A stretch of 64,000 bases of DNA from Nectonema munidae (lineage: Eukaryota; Nematomorpha; Nectonematoida; Nectonematidae), in the NCBI GenBank assembly GCA_030549495.1, contig JAUIRK010000509.1, positions 990,501 through 1,054,500 on the forward strand. Reading direction: 5' to 3'. The notes under the pieces were generated by a model. It was not told the origin of the DNA, did no database searches, and worked only from the letters and a program-made list of their open reading frames with translations. The position numbers and the translations under genes were made by a program. Below, in pieces: positions 55,500-64,000 of the stretch. The stretch's first letter is position 1. Each line of letters starts with the position of its first letter.

Positions 55500-57814
55500 G
55501 AAAAACTTCGTTCAAAAAAAATTTTGTTTTAAAAGATCCGCAAAACTTTATGTATTAAAACAAATTAATTCAATCTGAAGTAGTGTTTATGTTTGATAAA
55601 AAAAACCAAGCCAAAAATAGTTAAAAAAGGTGGAAGCTTCATTTAAAAATTATTCAAAATGTACAATTTTTATTGAAAATTAAAGTAATTTAATAAAAAT
55701 TTTAAATTTTGATTTTTTTTGGCATTGTTTTTCGGGTGTTTTGACTCACAACCATATTTATAATTATTTTATAAAAAAAAATTAAAAAAAAGGATCTTTC
55801 TACTTTTTTGCGTCAGATGAATCTCACAAGTTCTATAACTTTGGGTTTTAAAGAAAACAAAGCTTTGCGCAAATGCCTTTCAACTTCCTATCGATTTTGC
55901 TCTTTCTTTGCCTTTTATCAGAATAAGTAGTAAGGCTAAAGTTCTCTTTCTCCCTCAAAGATGCTTTGTTTAAAACGAAATCAAGTTTTTGGGATAATAT
56001 TTTTAAAATGAAAAAACTCATTCTTCTTTTTCAATGCCAAAATATATTTGTGAACTTTTAGGTTTATTATTGAAAAGCAGTATATCAAGCTAGGAATTAA
56101 CCTAAAGATTGGGATCCACGCTTCTTACGTGAATGTATATTTTTGACTTTTGAGATATATTCATTGATCTAAAAAACTTCCAAAATAAACACCAACACTT
56201 AAAATTAGTAAAAATTTTATTTATCATCCTTTTCTTGAATGTATTCAGAAATTAACTTTATTGACGTTTGACAACCTTGGAAATTAGACAAAGATAAAAC
56301 AAAAAGACTATGATTAAGTCCGAAATTTTCCATTTGAATTTTTGTAAGCTGACTTTTGTCACTCTGTCATAAATTGTCTGAGAGGCCCATTTCTTAGCGC
56401 GCAATATTTAATATTAGGCATATTGGTTTAAGTTCTTTAGTTCGTTTATAATTTTTCTATCTATTGCAGACTAAGTTAAGGATAGGCCACTTGTGCTCGG
56501 AAATTAAGGGAAAATATTTGCAATTCTTTATTTTTATGAATTCTTCCGCATTTACTATCTTGTTTTGTTGTATACGCGGTATTCATAGTAGCATGTGGCA
56601 CGGTTTCTCAACCGTGGGCAAATCACACATTTTTCGGCCAAAATGGAATTCAGATGGCCGTTTCTTTTAGGAAATAGTTCGGCATTGTAGAAAGGAATGT
56701 TCAAATATTTTTTTTAAAAATTTCCTTTTTCTTAATAAGACTTTAATGTAGTAAGTATTTCAATCAAAGTAAAAAATTTTCTAATCATAAATCTCAGAAT
56801 GGATTATAAATCCTTTTTCTTGTAAGTTGGAATCTTTAGAACAATTTTTAGGATGCGTTTACTGAAGTTAAATGGAATAAAGAATAAAAATTTAAGTTTA
56901 AATAAGGTGATCATCTCATTCATCTCAATGAGTGATTTAATCAAAAAGATTCAAAAACTCTGCCATATGGTATGCTAAATGAATTTCTTCACACATATTC
57001 ATCCAAGTCTATCTAAGTGTTGAATAAGCGCCACTAACTATCTTTCGGATAAAAAGTAAAGCATTGAATAAGCTTCTCCAGATTCTGGATTCTATCCTGT
57101 AGATCTAAGAGATGAGAAAAAATCTCACTCATTGCAAATACAAGCAGAATTAATCTAATCGACGTCAATGGGATTCCGTTACAATTTGTTCGCTTCTTAT
57201 CAGAGAGGGGAAAAATGTAAAGAGACGTAAGGAAAAAACGTTTAATCTTTGTTTTTCAAAACGACCGCTCCTCCATACTTTGGTTAAGTTATTCAGATAG
57301 CTATTTATGCTCTCAATTTTGCACCATGCTCGTCTAGAGATATAAGCATTCTTTTATTTGGACCCAGGCGCAATCAAAAGTCAATATATTCAATTTTTGC
57401 GTTTATTTAAATGCGTCTAAATGATGTTTGAATTATGTTTAATGATGTTTTGGACTAAAACTGCAAAATTATTTGAATCAATGAATTCAATTTTTTGCTT
57501 TATTTCATTTTTATGTTTGTTTTAGAATTTTTTTTTTAAGTCTTTTGCACAAAACTTTTTGATATTTATAATTGTCGTAAAAATGGGAAAAATTACTCTC
57601 AAGACGAGATTGTTAAAATTATTTTTAGATTTTATTTTTGTTTAAATATAAGTTTTTAAAAAACTATAAGTCAATGTTTTAGATATTTTAACTCAACTTT
57701 TTTAAACACTTCTTTAACTCAAATCGTCCATTACTTCGAAATTTAATAGTATGTTAAAGTGCCGTTTATATCTTGGTGTGCACTGTGGAGTATTTAGCGC
57801 AAATTAATAATTTT
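55500..57814. other. AT-rich intergenic DNA, no gene seen
   Basis: It lies between the two convergent genes on the Reeler-gene side. AATAAA on the minus strand near 57631-57636 may serve as the Reeler gene's poly(A) signal. No other feature was recognised. Confidence 0.4.
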
Positions 57815-59143
57815 TTAGATGCCAATAAACACTTGAAATATTTGAAAAAACTTCTCAACAAAGCCTATCTCTGTTTGATTTGATGTGGTGCGGGCTTGCC
57901 CGAAACAAGTACCGGTGGCGAACGCGCTAAATGTTGCGAGGGTAAGTCAGTACTAAAGGCGAAACTCACGTGAAACGAACGTCCTCGAAGAGATAGGGAG
58001 GTGCCTTCCACTTGAAGAACTCGGTCTGGATGCTTCTTGAGTAGATCTGGTTGTGCACGATGGTGTCGTTGGGTGAGTTGCAGGACAACGCCTCCACGCC
58101 CTTCTTCAGGTCGATCCACGAGCCCACTGTTTCATTCTTGCCCGTTTTCGCGCTCAGAACAAACGCCACGAAGCCTGCCTTTTTGTCTGCGATGTGGCCA
58201 AAAGTGACTGAAATGGAATTTAAAACCACTTTCCAAATATTATTACATTGCAGCAGATGAACTAAATTCTCTGATGAAATGTCGATGAATTATACATTAC
58301 CCCAATTAAAAAAAATGTAATTGTGTTTTTGGAATATCTACAAAATTGTACAAAAAGGTTCTGTTTTGAAGTTACAAGGAAATCCAATTTCGGTTAAAGT
58401 GAATTTTTTGCATGCCGTTATTTTTCAAAAATATTTTACTTCTAGGTCATGTGTTTATTGACGAGCAAATTACAATAAACGATTTTATAGAGCATTGGAA
58501 GATTTCACAAGAAGAAAACGATATTTATCTTAAAAATTTGAGAGATTTAGCTATTTTAGCTATAATTCTGTTTTTCAGCTAGGAATGTGCTTTTGTTAGA
58601 TTGAATATTTTATTGTGTCGTTAGAGATATCGTATCACTTAAATTCATTCAAAATTCACTTACTTAGTTGGCTAAATTTTCCAATGGGTCACTAGATACC
58701 TCTCCTTGGTCGGATCAATTTTTCTTTGGTCAATGAAGAGTGTATTATTCAAGCATTAAGAACTATTGTGTGTTTCCAAAGTTAGTTCATCAAAAATGTA
58801 CTCCAAACACAAAAGATGTTTAGTGTTTGGAGTTTGATGACTTCATTATCCAGGATGAACAGGTGACTTTCTAGAATGCTCTTAAACAAATTAGTGGCTC
58901 TGATAGTTCAGGTTAGCGATTTGATAGGTTAAGCTTATTAACAAACACAGAGAACTTACCAACAACCACTTCCATGGGGTAAAAGGAAGGTTTATCTGTA
59001 ATTATGAGGAATGGCGAACTTTTTTTGGAAGGAGGGTGTATTCTGTGTAGGTTGGTATTTTTGCAGTACGCTTTAGATGCGTAGGAATAAGTGCTAATCG
59101 TTTTCAAACAAGTCCATGAGAGTAGTAACAGTAGCCAAAACAT
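57815..59143 (-). CDS. Secreted single-Reeler-domain protein (3 exons)
   Basis: Exons on the minus strand are 59143-58960, 58207-57970 and 57926-57815, giving 177 residues. Phases agree (1, then 2). Donors are GTAAGT and GTGAGT; acceptors are 'ccatttcag' and 'acatttag'. The N-terminus MFWLLLLLSWTCLKTI is a signal peptide. The Reeler domain follows: SPFLIITDKPSFYP, GFVAFVLSAKTG, VGSWIDLKKGVEALSC and TEFFKWKAPPYLFEDVRF, with the F-x-W-x-A-P signature and paired Cys. Single-Reeler proteins of 160-180 residues are known from insects as secreted, often infection-induced 'defence proteins' (l(2)34Fc type). The last exon is less typical of the family. It is convergent with ANKIB1. An immune role is inferred from the family only. 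Confidence 0.82.
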
Positions 59144-59639
59144 TTTATTTCTAAAAATTATAAAGAACTTCTTGAATCCAAAATGCAAGTCTTCAGAATA
59201 TTTTATATTTATGAAAAAATAGTTGACAAGATTTGACTGTTTCAAGAAGAGGCCACTTTTGATGAGCTAAAACTTGGCAAGATCATTCACATTTTTAATT
59301 CAGTGATACATATATGTTCTTCATATTTACTGATCGAAATCTTTTTTGATGGAATTTTTTAAAAAAATCCCCTAAATTTGGGATGTTTAGATAACTTCAA
59401 AATTTTAAAGCATATTCAGTTTGGATTTTAATCAAAATGTGTCAGCTGATTTGGCAATTCCTTTCGAAAAAGTTCATTATAATGTACTAGAGCCAAAGGT
59501 AAAAATCATAAAATTAGCAATTTAAATGTTATATACTTTCCAACGCATGACACTTTATTCCTATACTTTTCTAACAAGTACTTCATTAGATACACTTATA
59601 ATGCAATAATATACATTCGAACTGTACTTAATTCCATTT

Positions 59640-60260
59640 CTATACTTTGTAGAAAATGACAATAAAAATTTCAATCAATTAATAAATTATCTCAAAAACA
59701 TCGTTCAAATTTTAAATGAAACATTTCATTTCTGTACTCAGTCTTTGCATTTTCTGAAAGTAGTAATCGAAGCAGTGATGGATTCAAAAACGATTATTCC
59801 TCTCAAATTTTATAATACAAAAAATTCTATTTATACTTTACCAAATAATGATGGCACACTTCATTTTCTGAATATCCTCATCTCGTAGGTAATATTATTG
59901 AAAAAAAAGAAGAATGTATAAATCACATTGTGAAAAATATGAAAAGATAAAAAATAATTGAACTGAAAAGCGGGCACCAGAAGTTTTCAAAGATGAGTTT
60001 GAGAGAAGAATGAAAGCACTTTGAAATGAGAACATGTGGTCAAAAGAAAAACGTGGTAGTAAATGGCGGTGCCTTGTTATTATATATTCAGCGTAGTAGG
60101 TTGCTTTTGATGAGCTAGAACATTTTAGAAGATACCGTTTTCCAATCAACTTGAGGTCATGGAATCATCTAATATTGAGTGTTTCAAAGAGGATCCTGAA
60201 GCGTGAACAAGAAGCTCCACCATTGCAAATTGAAAAAGCTTTGCAGCTTTATTAAATTGG
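59640..60260 (+). repeat. Dispersed repeat related to the 2.7-4.6 kb array
   Basis: 'caaattttaaatgaaa' followed by 'catttctgtactcagt' near 59705-59745 matches array units, and 'agctccaccattgcaaat' near 60210 matches 'agctcctccgttgcgaat' near 4515. The order and orientation of both blocks are the same as at 3-4.6 kb, so the two regions share a composite repeat. Confidence 0.4.
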
Positions 60261-60316
60261 CTAAGATTTCAATCATCAATTTACTGAAGTCGTTATTAAA
60301 TCAGAAAAAAATTTTC

Positions 60317-60500
60317 ACGTTTCTAGAGTTTCCATAACTCTCACAGATGCCAGTTTCGCGACCAGAGGGTCAGAGCCAAATAAGATAGCGCATCCAAAAG
60401 GCCACGCCAATATGACTGCTCCAAAAGGTCCAATTCCGTTTAATGTTGTAGTTGTGATGCTTACATTGACTTTGGCTATTCTGTCTTGAGTACGGAGTGT
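60317..60500. other. Possible exon, strand unclear
   Basis: A GC-richer patch that is open on both strands. Plus strand, after a good acceptor 'cacgtttctag', reads VSITLTDASFATRGSEPNK and then PKGPIPFNVVVVMLTLTLA to a stop at 60486. Minus strand reads TQDRIAKVNVSITTTTLNG and GPFGAVILAWPFGCAILFG to a stop at 60315-60317. I recognise neither. One strand is probably coding. Confidence 0.3.
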
Positions 60501-60817
60501 CTGCTTGTTCCAAAGGACCTTCATTTTACAAGAAACACACAACCTATGATGATGAAGGATTCGTTCAGAAAATAAACTTAGGCCATGTCCTTTCTTTCGA
60601 CCTCACGCTTTTGGTGCTACTTCTGAGTGATTTGAATCTGTGTCCTAGGGATTCTTCTTGTATATACTACTACGTTCAATGATACATACTTTTTATAGTT
60701 TAGCTTCTAGTGATATCGCTAACTTCAAAGACTTTTCTTCGCTGGTGACTTCAAGAGCAAATTTTTAAACTCTAAAAAAGTTCAACTTTTCTTGCAAAAT
60801 TTTTAACACTTTCAGAT

Positions 60818-60832
60818 CCCCCCCCCCCCCCC
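60818..60832 (+). repeat. C15 homopolymer
   Basis: A run of 15 C within AT-rich DNA. It is unusual in this composition and its length may be unreliable. Confidence 0.8.
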
Positions 60833-61150
60833 TACGTTGATCTACTCTTCTTGACAAGACTTTCATACTTAACGGCAAGGTAGAGATAGCGTACGTCATA
60901 AATGCAATTATCTCATATCACTTTTCAGTTTTCTTATCTGTAAAAACGAATCCCCAGATGTAAAGATTAAATTATTTTTCAAACTTAACGAATTTGAGAA
61001 GAAATTTTTGTTTTACGTTTTTGGTTAAACGATGAAAATGCAAAATTATGAAAACTTGAAAAATGATAGCAATGAATTAGAAAGTTCGATTCGAATGAAA
61101 AGCTTAATGAAAAATTTAAAGATCACCCAAATTCGATCTCCTGCGTGCTT

Positions 61151-61171
61151 CCTCTCTCTCTCTCTCTCTCT
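61151..61171 (+). repeat. (CT)n microsatellite
   Basis: About ten CT units in a row, in noncoding sequence. Confidence 0.85.
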
Positions 61172-61377
61172 TCTTTTTGATATCTCTTTTGACAATAATT
61201 CCACTTCAAATTAGAATTAAAGACCTTTGACATTTGAAACTTAATCTTTTTGCTTGGATGACATAATTTCAATGATATCATATATTTTTTCTCACGTGAT
61301 AACGTAGTAGAGCTTCCAAAATTAAGTCCTCCTTCAAAGGAGTTTCTGGAGTTGAAGTGTTTAAAAGGAAGATTTCC

Positions 61378-61450
61378 TTTGGAGGATTACTTGATTCCGC
61401 TTAAAACTTAAAGTTCCTTGAAGGTAAAAGCAAATTTGAAATAAAAAAAA
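61378..61450 (+). repeat. Direct repeat E, copy 1 (73 bp)
   Basis: Starts 'tttggaggattacttgattc' and runs to 'caaatttgaaataaaa'. The partner at 62117-62189 differs at about two positions. Confidence 0.75.
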
Positions 61451-62116
61451 TTTTCAATTTGGAAAAAATCTGCGTCTTAATGACCAAAATTATGGGCAAA
61501 TGCGTACCAGAAAAAACGTAAAAAGTTTATGTATTGAAAAAATGAACAATTGAAATATTGTGGCAGCTTGAAAAAGAAGATGTATTTAATTCAAGGCAAA
61601 ATAAAAATTCAACTAGAATTCAAAAACTCCTGAATTTTCATCATTTTTTTCTGTTGAAATTCGATTTCTCCTGGTGCTCTAATTATGCGAAAATATGGAA
61701 AATGACCTCTTGAGTTCTTCAATTGAGCAGTGAAATGTTAAAAGTTGTACCAAAGTTGTTATCAAAAAATACTAAATACTGTTATCAAAAAAAGCGAAAA
61801 AAAAACTGATAAAATGTCTTTAAAATCTCAAAATTGATTTAAAATTTGTGAAAAAAAATTTTATTATGCAAATAAGGTAAATTAAGTATACAATTTTAAT
61901 AAAAAAAAATTTTTTTTTAAAAACATTAAAATCTTTGAGAGTAGTTTCTTATTATTCTTTTGCAAAAAAAAAATAAAGTTTAAAGTTTGAATTCGGTGAA
62001 TCTTTTATACAGTCCATTAATTAATTAACAGTGTTAATTAGTTTCTTCAATTTCAATAATTTTAATATTTAATAAACACCTCCCCCCTCCCTAATAAAAT
62101 CACTAAATGAATGAAA

Positions 62117-62189
62117 TTTGGAGGATTACTTGATTCCGCTCAAAACTTAAAGTTCCTTGGAGGTAAAAGCAAATTTGAAATAAAAAAAA
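62117..62189 (+). repeat. Direct repeat E, copy 2 (73 bp)
   Basis: Partner of 61378-61450, 739 bases downstream in the same orientation. The interval between them is AT-rich and noncoding. Confidence 0.75.
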
Positions 62190-62238
62190 ATAAGAACAGT
62201 GTTCCTTACACCTCTTTCTCTTGCTTCAAACTGCTTTC

Positions 62239-62380
62239 CACTGTTTTTTATCTTTAGAAAGCGCCTCAAGCACTTTGCTCTCAACGCAAATTGCATACAA
62301 AGATTTGAAGGAAGGTGTGTGCAAAGATCTTTCGTGCAGACAAAATGCGAGCCTTCTTCCAAATGATGGATCGTTCTTTT
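62239..62380 (+). other. Possible exon of an unidentified gene
   Basis: A strong acceptor (long pyrimidine tract, 'tttttatctttag') precedes a frame reading SASSTLLSTQIAYKDLKEG, with a possible donor GTGTGT. Reading on gives VCKDLSCRQNASLLPNDG and a stop. The minus strand is also open. I do not recognise the protein. Confidence 0.25.
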
Positions 62381-62412
62381 AAAACTCCAAAAAGGATATT
62401 AATTGCGATGAA

Positions 62413-62440
62413 TGGAAGAAGAAGAAGAAGAAGAAGAAGG
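62413..62440 (+). repeat. (GAA)n microsatellite
   Basis: About nine GAA units, noncoding. Confidence 0.85.
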
Positions 62441-62749
62441 AAAATATAATTAATGCTCATAATGGGAAAAATAGAATAGAAAGTGTTGAGTAAGCTTAGT
62501 AGCTTTACACTCACAATTCACGCTTTACAAATGTTGAAGCCTCAAATGAGCATTGACTTACACCAGAGATCAGAAAGTCTTTAAAATTTTGATGAACACC
62601 ATGCTTCACCCTTGGAGTGAATTTTCACTTCACTAAAAAGCGGATAATTCTGCTTGACGTCTTTCACAATAAGATATTTATGTATTGCGCCAAATTTGTT
62701 GGCAAATAGGAAGGGCGTGGTGCAAATTTGACTCTATTTTCCTATTTCA

Positions 62750-62950
62750 CACGTTTTCCTGGAAGCTGGAGTAGGACTGGGTTGAATGTGGATGTCATTC
62801 TCGCTGCTCCCTCAACATTCCAAATGTTGGTTACAATGACAGAGACCATTGCGCACACTGATTTTTGTGTAAAGACTGAAGAGCAAGCAAAACTAGATAT
62901 CGAAGTGTTCAGAAAGAACGGATTTTCTCCATATTTTCCAAATGAGATTT
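62750..62950. other. Possible exon, strand unclear
   Basis: A GC-richer patch, open on the plus strand (GLNVDVILAAPSTFQMLV, then ETIAHTDFCVKTEEQAKLD) and on the minus strand (TQKSVCAMVSVIVTNIWNV). With the patches at 60.3 and 62.3 kb it may belong to one gene running off the window. Family unknown. Confidence 0.28.
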
Positions 62951-62958
62951 ATAACTTA

Positions 62959-63180
62959 AAAAAAAAAAAAAAAAAAAAAAACCATTAAAGAAAAAAAATT
63001 TCCTCACAACCCTTCCAAAAAAAACAACAATTTGGGGGTAATTTTTAATATTAATTATAAATAATATTTTTTTTCTTCTCTTTTTTTTTTTTTTATTTAA
63101 TTTTTTTTTTTTTTTTTTTTTATATTTTTATTTTTTTTTTTTTTCTTCTTTTTTTTATTTAAATTTGTTAAAAAAAAAAC
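62959..63180. repeat. Homopolymer-rich low-complexity block
   Basis: An A run of about 22 is followed by several T runs of 12-22 interrupted by single bases, then A runs again. Such blocks are prone to sequencing and assembly error, so exact lengths should not be trusted. Confidence 0.8.
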
Positions 63181-64000
63181 CCCAACAAAAAATAAAGAAA
63201 TACAAATGTTATAAAATTGATCGATTCTTTGAAAGCAAGCAAATTTGAAAGCGGGTTTAGAAAAATAACATACAATAATTTTGCATTCTTTTCGAACTTT
63301 CTTCCTTGCTTGATTTAAGTCACTATCGAATTTCCCCAACTTTTTAAAGGAACCTTTTTATTTGTAAGTTTTTAGAGTTTCAAAACGACTCTCTTACTAA
63401 AGACATTCAATAATAATAAATCAATAATTGAGCTTTTGCTTTTATGAACAAAAGTTATCCTAGTTTCATCGACATATTTATGTGAAACAAGCTTTTCTAC
63501 ACCACTTGAATTGGAATCAAAAAGCCGGTTCTTCTTGAAAATGATCTGCTATGTGCTTTTTCCAATATTTCTCCAGAAAAAGAAGAATTCGTCCGACAAA
63601 AATTATAAAATTGACATCTTTCCTTTTTAGTAAATATTCTCTTTTCGAATTGTAGATTTTGTTTTTTTTTTTGGTTTATATTACAAAACTGTTAAAATGT
63701 TTGACAAAAAATTTTGCCTGAATGGGTGGAGGGAATTTCTTTTAAAAGTGTAGTTTTATAATTAAAAATATTTTTTCAATATTAAATTCTCTTTCATATT
63801 TGATCAACGAAGTTTGATAGATGACGTGTTTAAACGGAATGAAGTTTGTTGGATGCGATGTTGATTCAGTGAGAGATATGAAGAAAGTCGAAGAAGCATT
63901 TTGAAGAAATTGCTATAATAATGAATTTATCTTTCTTCCAAAGAATGCACAAAATGGCATGACAATTTCGAATACACTCTTTGACTCAAATTATTAAGCA
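63181..64000. other. AT-rich DNA at the window end, no gene seen
   Basis: No convincing exon, RNA gene or element end was recognised. Confidence 0.4.

Noticed and set aside
1-64000. LTR retrotransposons, endogenous viruses or Polinton-type elements
   Set aside because: No long terminal repeats with primer-binding sites and no gag, integrase, capsid or envelope text were recognised.

Overview
The window is AT-rich nuclear DNA from a multicellular animal, most likely an invertebrate. Short, relatively GC-rich exons sit in long AT-rich introns with GT/AG borders. The repeats are animal types: piggyBac, hAT, MULE-like and non-LTR (LINE) fragments. A single-Reeler-domain 'defence protein' gene fits an arthropod, but the sequence alone does not settle the phylum. 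There are no bacterial operons, CRISPR arrays or rRNA genes.

The main content is one large plus-strand gene at 15909-51416. It encodes the orthologue of ANKIB1, a RING-between-RING E3 ubiquitin ligase with ankyrin repeats. I rebuilt 18 coding exons by matching reading phase across each GT/AG intron and by comparison with remembered human ANKIB1. The model gives about 1,101 residues, against 1,089 in human. Domain order is possible N-myristoylation site, ankyrin repeats, UBA-like segment, RING1, IBR, RING2 with catalytic Cys, Ariadne domain and a Ser/acid-rich tail with a degenerate UIM. A poly(A) signal follows the stop. The weakest points are the end of exon 15 and the exon 17/18 junction.

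The second gene lies tail-to-tail with it on the minus strand (57815-59143, 3 exons, 177 residues). It encodes a secreted single-Reeler-domain protein.

Region by region: 1-15.9 kb has no convincing gene. It holds a decayed tandem array (2.7-4.6 kb), several dispersed direct and inverted repeats, a decayed LINE reverse transcriptase (9.0-9.8 kb), hAT-like ends and a possible noncoding first exon near 6.2 kb. The ANKIB1 introns are crowded with mobile DNA: a broken piggyBac element (intron 2), a piggyBac MITE (intron 3), a MULE-like remnant and a TTAA-flanked element (intron 4), a LINE zinc-finger fragment (intron 5), a hAT MITE with 8-bp target duplication (intron 7), a tRNA-like SINE remnant (intron 8), a 78-bp-arm hairpin and a LINE tail with 20-bp target duplication (intron 16), and a hAT-like scrap (intron 17). 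From 51.5 to 57.8 kb there is a GIY-YIG-like fragment and a second long hairpin with a hammerhead-like arm. From 59.2 to 64 kb there are more dispersed repeats, three patches that could be exons of an unidentified gene, and homopolymer-rich sequence.

I found no clear undescribed multi-gene system. The most unusual structures are the two long hairpins and the palindromic subterminal repeats of the piggyBac element.
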